From Flavobacterium anhuiense (GTDB lineage Bacteria > Bacteroidota > Bacteroidia > Flavobacteriales > Flavobacteriaceae): DNA of 64,000 bases. A program made the translations under genes and the position numbers. This document shows, piece after piece, positions 1 through 8,115 of this stretch (positions within the stretch are counted from its first letter, which is position 1; every line of letters begins with the position of its first letter). The notes under the pieces were generated by a model. That model saw only the letters and a program-made list of their open reading frames with translations, was not told the DNA's origin and searched no databases. The stretch is from contig NZ_FMVC01000003.1 of assembly GCF_900101855.1 (NCBI RefSeq), forward strand, positions 206,892 through 270,891, written 5' to 3'.

Positions 1-601
1 CAATGTGCTCGGCTGTAATCATTGTTCCCTGTGGTAAAATAATCTGCAGTTTCTCCAGCTCATTATTGATTTTACTCAAATCGGTCCCTAAAAATTCTAC
101 AAGCATAGCATTTGCTTTGGGATCAATCGTATATTTTTTTCCAGCTAAAACACGTTTAATCCAGTCTCCAACCTGATTTTCGTATAATTTTTTGCTTTCA
201 TAAACAACGCCTTTCTGACCTAAAAGTTTAGTAACTTTTTTACGCTTGTCCAGCGTTTTATATTTATAGCAAAAGACCAAAACAGTAGTCTGCATCGGGT
301 TTTCGACATAAGATTCGATTTTATCAATTGTTCTAGATAAATCCTGCGCCTCTTTTACTATAACAACTTGACGTTCAGCCATCATAGGATAGCGCTTGGC
401 CGTTGAAATTATATCATCAACAGACACATCTCTTCCATACAAAACTGTCTGATTAAAGCCTCTCTCTTCTTCAGCCAAAACATTCTCTTCAATATACTCC
501 GAAAGCTTATCTATATAATAAGGTTCTTCACCCATTAAAAAATAAATCGGTTTAATATCTCCGGCTTTTATATCATTAACAATTTTTACTACTTCGTCCA
601 T
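1..601 (-). CDS. holA: DNA polymerase III subunit delta (partial, N-terminal part)
   Basis: The reverse strand from the ATG at 601-599 gives about 200 residues starting MDEVVKIVNDIKAGDIKPIY, followed by FLMGEEPYYID. This is the usual N-terminus of HolA, the clamp-loader subunit that opens the sliding clamp of the replicative polymerase. The downstream text (VVIVKEAQDL, then the PMQTTVLVFCYK region) fits the RecA-like first domain. The gene runs off the left edge, so roughly the last 40 percent of the expected ~330 residues is not seen. It is transcribed away from the HsdR-N-like gene at 671, with about 70 bases between them. The family assignment rests on similarity recalled by eye. Confidence 0.9.
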   Translation of the reverse strand, partial: MDEVVKIVNDIKAGDIKPIYFLMGEEPYYIDKLSEYIEENVLAEEERGFNQTVLYGRDVSVDDIISTAKRYPMMAERQVVIVKEAQDLSRTIDKIESYVENPMQTTVLVFCYKYKTLDKRKKVTKLLGQKGVVYESKKLYENQVGDWIKRVLAGKKYTIDPKANAMLVEFLGTDLSKINNELEKLQIILPQGTMITAEHI

Positions 602-632
602 TTAAAATTTGTTTCAAGTTTAAAGTTTCAAG

Positions 633-666
633 TTGATACGAAACCTCAAACTATTTTTTATTTTTG
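633..666 (+). promoter_or_regulatory. Putative Bacteroidota promoter upstream of the HsdR-N-like gene
   Basis: TATTTTTG at 659-666 matches the TAnnTTTG -7 element, and a TTG lies at 633-635 with a rather long 23-base spacer. The ATG at 671 is only five bases past the box, so the transcript would be leaderless or nearly so. The AT-rich background makes chance matches easy. Confidence 0.4.
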
Positions 667-670
667 CTTT

Positions 671-1126
671 ATGCTTAAACTAAATTTCCCAACTTACACT
701 TTCCGATTCAAAAATAGCGAAAATAAAGTGTCTATTTTTGATGAAATCAGGAAAAAATTTATAATTCTTACTCCAGAAGAATGGGTTCGTCAGCACGTTG
801 TTCATTATCTGATGCATGAAAAAAAATATCCAAAATCACTCATTAATGTAGAGAAAGTTTTAACGGTCAATGGATTACGAAAACGATATGATGTTGTTGT
901 GTTTAACTCAGATGGTTCTATACATATATTGGTAGAATGTAAAGCACCTGAAGTCAAAATCTCTCAAGCAACTTTTGATCAAATTGCGCGTTACAATATG
1001 ACAATGCAGGCACGGTTTTTGAAAGTCACAAACGGACTAAGTCATTTTTACTGTCAGATGGATTTTGAAAACGAACGATATGAGTTTTTAAGAAGTCTGC
1101 CCGACTATAAAGAAAACCATTTATAA
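671..1126 (+). CDS. Stand-alone HsdR N-terminal-like (PD-(D/E)xK) protein
   Basis: This 151-residue protein looks like the N-terminal domain of type I restriction HsdR subunits (the HSDR_N_2 family). The segment YDVVVFNSDG followed by ILVECKAP gives the D...ExK pattern of PD-(D/E)xK nucleases. Near the start, TPEEWVRQHVVHYLM is the usual helical lead-in. There is no helicase domain and no hsdM or hsdS nearby, so it is not a working type I system. I recall the same single-domain gene beside holA in other flavobacteria, which suggests a housekeeping role in DNA metabolism that I cannot name. The start at 671 is supported by the TAnnTTTG box just upstream. Confidence 0.75.
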   Translation: MLKLNFPTYTFRFKNSENKVSIFDEIRKKFIILTPEEWVRQHVVHYLMHEKKYPKSLINVEKVLTVNGLRKRYDVVVFNSDGSIHILVECKAPEVKISQATFDQIARYNMTMQARFLKVTNGLSHFYCQMDFENERYEFLRSLPDYKENHL

Positions 1127-1148
1127 AGAATAAATAATTAGAATACTT

Positions 1149-2168
1149 TTGGATAAGATAGCAGTTGTCATTTTAAATTGGAACGGAGTAAAATTGCTTG
1201 AGCAATTTTTACCTTCTGTTATTCAGTTTTCAGAAGGCTCAACAATTTATGTTGCCGACAATGATTCTACGGATAATTCTGTTGCATTTGTTACAGAGAA
1301 TTTCCCTACCGTAAAAATTGTAAAGAACTCAGGCAATCATGGTTTTGCAAAAGGCTATAATGATGCCTTAAAACATATTGATGCAGAAATATACGCATTG
1401 GTAAATTCAGATATCGAAGTTACCGAAAACTGGCTGAAACCAATACTTGATACTTTCGAAAAAGAAAAACAAACTGCCATTATTCAGCCTAAAATTCTTG
1501 ATTTTAAAAACAAGGAATATTTTGAATATGCAGGAGCCGCTGGTGGTTTTATTGATAAATACGGCTTTCCTTTCTGTAGAGGGAGAATATTTGACACAGT
1601 CGAAAAAGATAACGGACAATATAACGACAACATCGAACTATTCTGGGCTTCAGGCGCTTGTTTCTTTATCAGAAAAAATGTTTACCACGAGTTAGGTGGA
1701 TTTGACGAAAGCTTCTTTGCGCATCAGGAAGAAATAGATTTATGCTGGAGAGCTGCAAATGAAGGACATATTATAAAATACAATTCGCAAACTGTTGTTT
1801 ACCACGTTGGCGGCGCAACATTACAGCAAGGAAATCCGAAGAAAACCTATTTGAATTTTAGAAATTCATTGTTAATGATGGTCAAAAATCTGCCAAAAAG
1901 AGGATTATTCTGGGTGATTTTCTTCCGCATGATTTTGGATGGAGTTGCCGGTATACGTTTTCTTACACAAGGCAAGTTTGGGCATACTTTTGCCATTTTA
2001 AAGGCACATTTTTCATTTTATTGCTTATCTTTAAAATATCTCGGAAAAAGAAAAGATTTTCAAATACAGCAATACTATATGGTAAAAAGCATCGTTTTCC
2101 TTTACTATATAAGAAAATTGACCTTATTTAAAGAAATCTTTAACAGTATTCAAAATATTAAAAACTAA
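1149..2168 (+). CDS. Glycosyltransferase family 2
   Basis: This 339-residue GT-A fold transferase starts at TTG (1149-1151), because the reading frame begins directly with the conserved DKIAVVILNWNG. That is the nucleotide-sugar-binding first strand of GT2 enzymes. ADNDSTDNS and LVNSDIEV supply the acidic residues of the DxD-type metal and sugar site, and EEIDLCWRA is the ED-type catalytic helix region. The C-terminus (YLNFRNSLLMMVKNLP) resembles rhamnosyltransferase-type GT2 members that decorate surface polysaccharide. No membrane segment is obvious except possible hydrophobic stretches near residues 255-275, and it probably acts at the inner face of the membrane. The gene lies 22 bases after the HsdR-N-like gene and may share its transcript. 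The sugar substrate is unknown. Confidence 0.85.
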   Translation: MDKIAVVILNWNGVKLLEQFLPSVIQFSEGSTIYVADNDSTDNSVAFVTENFPTVKIVKNSGNHGFAKGYNDALKHIDAEIYALVNSDIEVTENWLKPILDTFEKEKQTAIIQPKILDFKNKEYFEYAGAAGGFIDKYGFPFCRGRIFDTVEKDNGQYNDNIELFWASGACFFIRKNVYHELGGFDESFFAHQEEIDLCWRAANEGHIIKYNSQTVVYHVGGATLQQGNPKKTYLNFRNSLLMMVKNLPKRGLFWVIFFRMILDGVAGIRFLTQGKFGHTFAILKAHFSFYCLSLKYLGKRKDFQIQQYYMVKSIVFLYYIRKLTLFKEIFNSIQNIKN

Positions 2169-2173
2169 ATTTG
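2166..2173 (+). promoter_or_regulatory. Putative -7 promoter element for the OmpA-family lipoprotein
   Basis: TAAATTTG overlaps the stop codon of the glycosyltransferase gene and sits 29 bases before the ATG at 2202. It matches TAnnTTTG. No clear TTG is seen at the expected distance upstream, so this is a weak call. Confidence 0.35.
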
Positions 2174-2201
2174 TAATTCAAGTCTAATTAAAATTAAATT
2201 T

Positions 2202-3035
2202 ATGAGAAAAATAGTTATCGCACTATCAGTATTAATGGCCCTAACATCATGTGTTTCTAAAAAGAAATATGCTGAGTTGGAAGCTAAAAACAAAGAGACT
2301 CAAGATTTGTTAAACTCATGTACTGTAAAATTAAATACGTGCTTAGAAGAAAAAGCTGGATTAGCTGCTACAGCTGAAAGCTACAAACAACATAATCAAG
2401 ATCTAATCAATAGTTCTAAAGATTTAACTATCTTAACTACTAAAGGTGCTGAAAACCTTGAAAAATCTCTTGAAAGTTTAAAAGAAAAAGATTTAAAAAT
2501 CGCTAGACTTCAAGACGCCTTAACTAAAAAAGACAGCGTTACTTTAGCATTGGTTACAAGCTTAAAAGGAGCAGTTGGAATCAACGACCCAGACATCGAA
2601 ATCAATGTTGAAAAAGGAGTTGTATTTATTTCTATCGCTGATAAATTATTATTCAAAAGCGGTAGCTATGAAGTAAGCGACAAAGCGAAAACAGTTTTAG
2701 GAAAAGTTGCTAAAGTGGTTAACGATAAACCTGATTTCGAATGTATGGTTGAAGGCCACACTGATAACGTACCATACAAAAGCAACGGTATTATCTTAGA
2801 CAACTGGGATCTGAGCGTTAAACGTTCTACTTCTATCGTACGTGTATTAACAAACGATCTTGGTGTTAACCCAGCTAAATTAATTGCCGCTGGTAGAAGC
2901 TCTTACGTTCCATTAGTTTCTAATGATACCGCTGAAGATAGAGCTCGTAACAGAAGAACTCGTATCGTAGTTATGCCAAAAATCGATCAATTCTATGATA
3001 TGATTGAAAAAGAAATGAAAAAACAAGCAAAATAA
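2202..3035 (+). CDS. OmpA-family lipoprotein
   Basis: This 277-residue envelope protein has a lipoprotein signal (MRKIVIALSVLMALTSC, with the modified cysteine in ALTSC). A long coiled coil covers about residues 20-115 and is rich in Lys, Glu and Leu. The C-terminal OmpA-like peptidoglycan-binding domain spans about residues 140-265. VEGHTDNVPY and the NRRTRIVV ending are the diaminopimelate-binding landmarks of that domain. The layout suggests a lipid-anchored protein tethering the outer membrane to peptidoglycan. The gene is monocistronic in appearance, with its own putative promoter and a strong terminator at 3064. Confidence 0.9.
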   Translation: MRKIVIALSVLMALTSCVSKKKYAELEAKNKETQDLLNSCTVKLNTCLEEKAGLAATAESYKQHNQDLINSSKDLTILTTKGAENLEKSLESLKEKDLKIARLQDALTKKDSVTLALVTSLKGAVGINDPDIEINVEKGVVFISIADKLLFKSGSYEVSDKAKTVLGKVAKVVNDKPDFECMVEGHTDNVPYKSNGIILDNWDLSVKRSTSIVRVLTNDLGVNPAKLIAAGRSSYVPLVSNDTAEDRARNRRTRIVVMPKIDQFYDMIEKEMKKQAK

Positions 3036-3063
3036 ACCTTGGTTTTACATACTATAAAACAGA

Positions 3064-3089
3064 AAAAGCAGGTCAATTGACCTGCTTTT
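3064..3089. terminator. Bidirectional hairpin terminator
   Basis: A perfect 26-base palindrome with A-tract and T-tract ends lies 28 bases after the OmpA-family gene. It separates that gene from the convergent tsaC-like gene. The core is GCAGGTCAATTGACCTGC flanked by AAAA and TTTT, so it could serve both strands, although the reverse gene ends about 140 bases away. Confidence 0.8.
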
Positions 3090-3227
3090 ATGTATTCTTA
3101 ATTCTTATTTTAATTAATCAATTAAACGCAAAATCAAGAATAACATTATCTTTAAGTAACTAACTAAATTTTAACATAATAAAGTTACTCATTATTTTTT
3201 GTACTTTTATACTTTTAGTGTATTTTT

Positions 3228-3848
3228 TTACAAAATATCAATATCACCCTTACCTTCTCTTACTATAACTGGTTCATGTTCAGAAAGATCAATAATTGTT
3301 GATCCCACATTATCTCCGTAGCCACCATCTATCACCATATCTACAAGATGTTGCCACTTTTCAAAAATTAACTCTGGATCTGTGGTATATTCTATTACAT
3401 CATCTTCATCGCGAATAGAAGTTGAAACCACAGGATTTCCTAACTGGCGAACAATTTCTAATATGATATTGTTATCTGGAACACGAATACCTACCGTAGT
3501 TTTCTTTTTAAATTCTTTTGGTAGATTATTATTACCAGGCAGAATAAAAGTATATGGCCCCGGCAATGCTCTTTTCAAGATTTTAAAAGTTGATGTATTA
3601 ATCTGACGAACATAATCTGATAAATTGCTCAAATCATGGCAAATAAAAGAAAAATTGGCTTTCTCTAATTTTACTCCCTTTATTTTAGCAATTTTCTCCA
3701 ATGCTCGTGAATTGGTAATATCACAACCTAAACCATAAACTGTATCTGTTGGATAAATTACCAAACCTCCATTGTGAAGCACTTTTACCACTTTGGCAAT
3801 TGCGGCTTCACTAGGTTTGTCTGGGTATATTTTTATAAATTCTGCCAT
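3228..3848 (-). CDS. L-threonylcarbamoyladenylate synthase (Sua5/YciO/YrdC family)
   Basis: This enzyme makes threonylcarbamoyl-AMP from threonine, bicarbonate and ATP for the t6A modification at position 37 of ANN-decoding tRNAs. From MAEFIKIYPD the protein is 206 residues, the usual short-form length. GGLVIYPTDTVYGLGCD and KANFSFICHDLSNLSDY are the nucleotide- and threonine-site motifs, and STSIRDEDD is near the C-terminal part of the domain. An upstream in-frame ATG at 3887 would add 13 residues (MKHETNKNLKQKD), but that stretch lies inside a low-complexity GTTTCAAG repeat, so I chose 3848. It may share a transcript with the helicase gene upstream, although a palindromic repeat lies between them. 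Confidence 0.88.
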   Translation of the reverse strand: MAEFIKIYPDKPSEAAIAKVVKVLHNGGLVIYPTDTVYGLGCDITNSRALEKIAKIKGVKLEKANFSFICHDLSNLSDYVRQINTSTFKILKRALPGPYTFILPGNNNLPKEFKKKTTVGIRVPDNNIILEIVRQLGNPVVSTSIRDEDDVIEYTTDPELIFEKWQHLVDMVIDGGYGDNVGSTIIDLSEHEPVIVREGKGDIDIL

Positions 3849-3891
3849 ATCTTTTTGTTTCAAGTTTTTGTTTGTTTCATGTTTCAAGTTT

Positions 3892-3953
3892 GTCAGACTG
3901 AGCGGAGTCGAAGTCCTCTAGTTGAAAAGCTCTTTGACTCCGCTCAGAGTGAC
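3892..3953. repeat. Inverted repeat of the CTGAGCGGAGTC type
   Basis: Two 18-base arms (3892-3909 and 3936-3953) are inverted copies with about three mismatches and a 26-base spacer. The core is TGAGCGGAGTC / GACTCCGCTCA. It is much more GC-rich than the surroundings and is flanked by GTTTCAAG-type low-complexity DNA. It looks like a REP-like intergenic element. Confidence 0.75.
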
Positions 3954-3982
3954 AAATGTTTTCGAAACTTGAAACAATATTT

Positions 3983-6319
3983 TTATCCTACGACATCTAA
4001 TTTAGCAAATCTTAACAACAATTTCTTAATTCCGCCTACTTCAAATTTAATTTCTGCTTTTCTGTCTGCACCTGCTCCTTCAAGATTAATTACTTCACCT
4101 TTTCCAAAACGTTCGTGCATTACAATATTTCCAACGGTAAGCTTACTATCAAATAAATTCGAATTGCCATTACTTGGTGCATTTCCAGAAACAGGTTTTA
4201 ATTTACGAATATTCAAATCTGGTTTAGGCTCATTTTTAGTAATATGAGCAGGAGGAGTTCCTCCAACCGGTTTGCTTAGTCTTAGTTTTGATTTATCGAC
4301 GTCTCCAAAGATATCACCATCAATTGGCGATTTATAACGGTAACTTGTTTCGGCAGGTGTCAAATACTCTAAATATTGCCCATCAATTTCTTCAATAAAA
4401 CGAGATGGTTCACTGTCTGTCAGTTTTCCCCAACGGTAACGAGATTGCGCATAGGTTAAATAAGCCTGATGTTCTGCACGAGTTAAGGCCACATAAAACA
4501 ATCGACGCTCTTCTTCTAGTTCACTTCTAGTGCTCATACTCATAGCACTTGGAAACAAATCTTCTTCCATTCCCACCACAAAAACGTGAGGAAACTCTAA
4601 TCCTTTTGCCAAGTGAATAGTCATTAAAGCTACACGATCCTCGTCATTTGTATCTTTATCCAAATCTGTTGCCAGAGCCACATCTTCCATAAATTCAGAA
4701 AGTGCGCCTCTTGCCCCATCAATTTCTCTTTGTCCCTCAGTAAAATCTTTAATACCGTTTAATAGCTCTTCGATATTCTGAATTTTTGACATTCCTTCAG
4801 GAGTAGCGTCTTTCTTCAATTCCTGAACTAATCCTGTCTTTTTAGCGACGTGATCTGTCAAATAAAAAGCATCCTGATTCTGATCGATAACCTGAAAACT
4901 CTGAATCATCGTTACAAAATCTTTCAGTTTATTCTTTGTACCAGCATTCAGTTTCAAATCGATTTTATCAATATTCACCATCACTTCCCAAATCGAACGT
5001 TTGTAATGATTGGCAGCAATAGTCAATTTTTCAATAGTAGTATCTCCAATTCCGCGAGCAGGATAATTGATAACACGAATCAAAGCCTCTTCGTCTTTCG
5101 GATTTAGAACCAAACGCAAATAGCATAAAACGTCTTTAATTTCCTTGCGCTGGTAGAATGATAATCCTCCATAAATTCTATACGGAATGTCGCGCTTTCT
5201 CAACGCATCCTCCATGGCACGCGATTGCGCATTGGTACGATACAAAATCGCGAATGAACCATTATGCAATTGATGCTGCATTTTCTGTTCAAAAATAGTG
5301 CTGGCTACAAAACGACCTTCTTCTGCGTCGGTCAAGCTCCTATGAACCTTAATTTTTGGTCCAAATTCGTTTGCTGTCCAAACCACTTTATCCAGTTTCG
5401 TTTTGTTGTGATCCATAACCGTATTGGCGGCTTCCACAATATTTCTTGTAGAACGGTAATTTTGCTCCAGACGAAACATCACTACACCTTCGTAATCTTT
5501 CTGGAAGTTTAGAATGTTATTGATATTCGCACCACGGAAAGCATAAATACTCTGTGCATCATCTCCAACCACACAAATATTCTGAAACTTATCAGACAAA
5601 GCTCTAACAATCAAATACTGAGAGTGATTTGTATCTTGGTACTCATCAACCAGAATATAACGGAAACGATTTTGATATTTTGCTAAAACCTCTGGAAAAC
5701 GGGTCAATAATTCGTTGGTTTTCAATAACAAATCATCAAAATCCATTGCACCGGCTTTGAAACAGCGCTCCACATACTGCTGATAAATTTCTCCCAATCT
5801 AGGCTTTTTAGACATCGCATCTGCTTCCTGCAATTCAGGATTATTGAAATACGCTTTTACTGTAATCAGGCTGTTTTTGTAACTTGATATACGTCCTAAA
5901 ACTTGTTTTGGTTTATAAATATCACGATCCAGCTGCATTTCTTTGATAATCGAAGAAATCAATCGCGCCGAATCCTGAGAATCGTAAATGGTAAAATTGG
6001 AAGGATATCCCAAAAGTTCTGATTCTGCACGAAGAATGCGCGCAAATATAGAGTGAAACGTTCCCATCCAAAGATTTTTAGCCTCAGATGCTCCCACAAT
6101 ATCTGCAATTCTATGCTTCATTTCTCTTGCCGCTTTGTTGGTAAAAGTAAGCGACAGAATATTAAATGCATCAATTCCCTGATGCATCAAATAAGCAATT
6201 CTAATTGTTAAAACACGGGTTTTTCCCGAACCTGCACCAGCAATAATAATCATTGGCCCGTCTTTTTTTAGAACAGGCGCTCTCTGCGCTTCGTTGAGCT
6301 GGTCAATATATTTCTGCAT
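3983..6319 (-). CDS. UvrD/PcrA-type superfamily 1 ATP-dependent DNA helicase
   Basis: This 778-residue 3'-5' DNA helicase of the UvrD/Rep/PcrA family works in repair and in clearing replication conflicts. Motif I (Walker A) is IIAGAGSGKT near residues 26-35. Motif Ia is LTFTNKAAREMK, motif II is VDEYQDT, motif III follows as VGDDAQSIYAFRGA, motif IV is RLEQNYRS, and motifs V and VI are MTIHLAKGLEF and RRLFYVALTRAE. The C-terminal ~100 residues end in a Tudor-like piece (LTVGNIVMHERFGKGEV), as in PcrA. The full length and intact motifs indicate an active enzyme. The start MQKYIDQLNEAQR is the standard one. I leave the symbol blank because UvrD and PcrA are not separable by eye. Confidence 0.93.
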   Translation of the reverse strand: MQKYIDQLNEAQRAPVLKKDGPMIIIAGAGSGKTRVLTIRIAYLMHQGIDAFNILSLTFTNKAAREMKHRIADIVGASEAKNLWMGTFHSIFARILRAESELLGYPSNFTIYDSQDSARLISSIIKEMQLDRDIYKPKQVLGRISSYKNSLITVKAYFNNPELQEADAMSKKPRLGEIYQQYVERCFKAGAMDFDDLLLKTNELLTRFPEVLAKYQNRFRYILVDEYQDTNHSQYLIVRALSDKFQNICVVGDDAQSIYAFRGANINNILNFQKDYEGVVMFRLEQNYRSTRNIVEAANTVMDHNKTKLDKVVWTANEFGPKIKVHRSLTDAEEGRFVASTIFEQKMQHQLHNGSFAILYRTNAQSRAMEDALRKRDIPYRIYGGLSFYQRKEIKDVLCYLRLVLNPKDEEALIRVINYPARGIGDTTIEKLTIAANHYKRSIWEVMVNIDKIDLKLNAGTKNKLKDFVTMIQSFQVIDQNQDAFYLTDHVAKKTGLVQELKKDATPEGMSKIQNIEELLNGIKDFTEGQREIDGARGALSEFMEDVALATDLDKDTNDEDRVALMTIHLAKGLEFPHVFVVGMEEDLFPSAMSMSTRSELEEERRLFYVALTRAEHQAYLTYAQSRYRWGKLTDSEPSRFIEEIDGQYLEYLTPAETSYRYKSPIDGDIFGDVDKSKLRLSKPVGGTPPAHITKNEPKPDLNIRKLKPVSGNAPSNGNSNLFDSKLTVGNIVMHERFGKGEVINLEGAGADRKAEIKFEVGGIKKLLLRFAKLDVVG

Positions 6320-6370
6320 GTAATTTTCTCCTTTTAGGCAAAAATAAGAATTAATACTTTAAATAGCTAC

Positions 6371-6615
6371 TAAGATACTGAGGTTCTAAGATGCTAAGTT
6401 TTTTGTTTTTTTGAAGCCAAACAATAGGCATTTTATTAAACATAGGTTCCCGCTTTCGGCTATATCTCTCCGCTCCGCTGCGAGGATACCGCCTCAATCG
6501 GGGCTAGAAAACAAACAGTTTTTTTGAGATGTTAAGCTACTTAAGGTTGTGAAATAGTAAGTTCTTCATCAGACAAAAGAGAGAAAACTTAGAACCTTAG
6601 CAACTCAGAATCTTA
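6371..6615. repeat. Composite intergenic repeat with a REP-like core
   Basis: This fills most of the space between the helicase and TauE-like genes. The outer arms, 6371-6402 and 6584-6615, are 32-base imperfect inverted copies of a CTAAGATGCTAAG-type word. The right arm includes the stop codon of the TauE-like gene. Inside, at about 6447-6506, is a GC-richer element starting TTCCCGCTTTCGGCTA and ending CAATCGGGGCTA that can fold on itself. I recall similar elements (TAGCCCCGAT...GCGGTATCC on the other strand) in many Flavobacterium intergenic regions. It probably acts as a transcript end or mRNA-stabilising structure. Confidence 0.6.
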
Positions 6616-7380
6616 CTTAAAAAACACATCGTAAGCAAATCGAATTAATGTTCCGACAACCACAATCAAAAAGAAAATTCTAATAAATCCGTTGCCTTTA
6701 TTTATCGCTAATTTTGCTCCAAGCCAACCACCAAGTCCGTTGCTAATTGCCATTGGAATAGCGATTGCCCAAATGATTTTTCCTTTTATCATAAACAAAC
6801 AAATCGAACCGAAATTGGTTGCCAGATTTACCATTTTAGCATTCGCGGAAGCGTGAAGAAAATCGAAACCTAGAAGTGCAATAAAAGCGACAACAAAGAA
6901 ACTTCCTGTTCCTGGACCAATAAATCCGTCATAAAATCCAACAATCATACTGATCACTACTGCATAAAATATTTGAGTCGTTTCTGAATGATCTTTTGCA
7001 ACATGTTGTCCGAAATTTTTCTTTGCATACGTATATACAAACAGCAGAGACAAAACCACCAATAAAAGCGGCTTCATAAAATCATTGCTTACTAAGGTCA
7101 AAATCGTAGAACCTAAAAATGCAGAAGGAACGGCCAGACACATCATTATAATTAACAATTTCCATTGAATAACAACTTTTTTCAAATATTGAAAAGCGGC
7201 AAATGCAGTTCCACTAAAAGCTGGAATTTTTAAAGTCCCGATTACAGTCGAAACTGGAAGATTTGGCAGTAAAATTAACCCCATAGGTGTTTGTATTAAT
7301 CCACCTCCGCCAACAATTGCATCAATAAAACCAGCGGCAAAAGCCGCCAAACAAAGAAAAAGTATTATGTATGAATCCAT
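6613..7380 (-). CDS. TauE/SafE-family membrane transporter
   Basis: This 255-residue polytopic inner-membrane protein has about eight hydrophobic segments. The N-terminal repeat AAFAAGFIDAIVGGGGLIQTP and the second-half counterpart VGFYDGFIGPGTGSFFVVAF are the paired signature of the TauE/SafE (DUF81) family. That family exports sulfite, sulfoacetate or other small organosulfur anions. The size fits the family. No sulfur-metabolism gene lies nearby, so the substrate is not indicated. It is transcribed divergently from the gene at 7505. Confidence 0.88.
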   Translation of the reverse strand: MDSYIILFLCLAAFAAGFIDAIVGGGGLIQTPMGLILLPNLPVSTVIGTLKIPAFSGTAFAAFQYLKKVVIQWKLLIIMMCLAVPSAFLGSTILTLVSNDFMKPLLLVVLSLLFVYTYAKKNFGQHVAKDHSETTQIFYAVVISMIVGFYDGFIGPGTGSFFVVAFIALLGFDFLHASANAKMVNLATNFGSICLFMIKGKIIWAIAIPMAISNGLGGWLGAKLAINKGNGFIRIFFLIVVVGTLIRFAYDVFFK

Positions 7381-7416
7381 TAAAAAGATATTTCGGTCTC
7401 AGTAAAAAACAAGTTG

Positions 7417-7424
7417 CAAAAGTA
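7417..7424 (-). promoter_or_regulatory. Putative -7 promoter element for the TauE-like gene
   Basis: The reverse complement reads TACTTTTG, matching TAnnTTTG, 36 bases before the ATG at 7380. No clear -33 TTG is seen. Confidence 0.35.
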
Positions 7425-7459
7425 CGTCTTCCTTTTTGTTTATTACTATAAATTTAAAG

Positions 7460-7488
7460 TTGATTTTTGATCAAAAAGTATATTTTTG
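7460..7488 (+). promoter_or_regulatory. Promoter of the gene at 7505
   Basis: TTG at 7460-7462 and TATTTTTG at 7481-7488 are separated by 18 bases, matching the Bacteroidota consensus. Transcription would begin near 7493. That rules out the upstream in-frame ATG at 7436 and supports the ATG at 7505. Confidence 0.65.
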
Positions 7489-7504
7489 CTTAAAAATTAT
7501 TCCA

Positions 7505-8029
7505 ATGGATTTCAACAAAATTATAGAACTTGCGAGTTATACTTTACCAGCCTTAGTTACAGGAGTCGTAGCGTATCGTTTCTTTGAATTACACATTAAA
7601 AACAATGACAGAAAGCGTGCTTTTTTATTAAACAAACAAGCACATAAAGAATCTCTTCCTGTGCGTTTACAGGCATACGAGCGTATGACTTTGTTTTTAG
7701 AACGTATTAACTTGACAAAATTGCTAATTAGACTTTCTCCTATTTCTCAGAATAAACACGATTACGAAAATTACGTAATTGACCAAATCGAACAGGAATT
7801 TGAGCACAATCTAACACAGCAGATTTATATGTCTGAAGAATGCTGGACTATCATTACAACTGCAAAAAATGCAACAATCCAAATGATTCGTAAAGCGGCC
7901 ATGAGCGATAAAGTAGAAAATGCTGATAAACTTCGCGAAGTAATCTTAAATGATTTACTAGAAAAACAATCACCAAGCAATGCAGCTTTGAGTTTTATTA
8001 AATCTGAGGTTGCTGAACTTTGGTATTAA
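7505..8029 (+). CDS. Conserved membrane-anchored protein of unknown function
   Basis: This 174-residue protein starts MDFNKIIELASYTLPALV. One membrane segment lies at about residues 10-28, and the rest is a soluble, charged, mostly helical cytoplasmic domain (for example RLQAYERMTLFLERINL). I recognise it as a flavobacterial conserved hypothetical, possibly the family now named DUF7935, but cannot confirm the number. There are no catalytic motifs. The start at 7505 is chosen over an in-frame ATG 69 bases upstream because the promoter lies between the two. It has no obvious operon partner. Confidence 0.75.
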   Translation: MDFNKIIELASYTLPALVTGVVAYRFFELHIKNNDRKRAFLLNKQAHKESLPVRLQAYERMTLFLERINLTKLLIRLSPISQNKHDYENYVIDQIEQEFEHNLTQQIYMSEECWTIITTAKNATIQMIRKAAMSDKVENADKLREVILNDLLEKQSPSNAALSFIKSEVAELWY

Positions 8030-8038
8030 ATAAATATT

Positions 8039-8104
8039 GCAGATTTTAGATTGTAGATTTTAGAGTTCAGATTTAAAACATTCAATCTAAAATCTAAAAT
8101 CTGC
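8039..8104. terminator. AT-rich inverted repeat between convergent genes
   Basis: GCAGATTTTAGATTG...AGATTTTAGA on the left and TCTAAAATCTAAAATCTGC on the right form a long imperfect hairpin. It sits exactly in the gap between the gene ending at 8029 and the reverse gene ending at 8116. A bidirectional terminator role is likely. The word AATCTAAAATCT recurs at 22990-23035. Confidence 0.6.
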
Positions 8105-8115
8105 ATTCTAAAATA

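Noticed and set aside
671..1126. A type I restriction-modification system
   Set aside because: Only the HsdR N-terminal domain is present; no helicase, methylase or specificity subunit is nearby.
3849..3887. Thirteen extra N-terminal residues for the TsaC/Sua5-like protein
   Set aside because: They are encoded by GTTTCAAG-type repeat DNA and do not match the family start; the ATG at 3848 is better.
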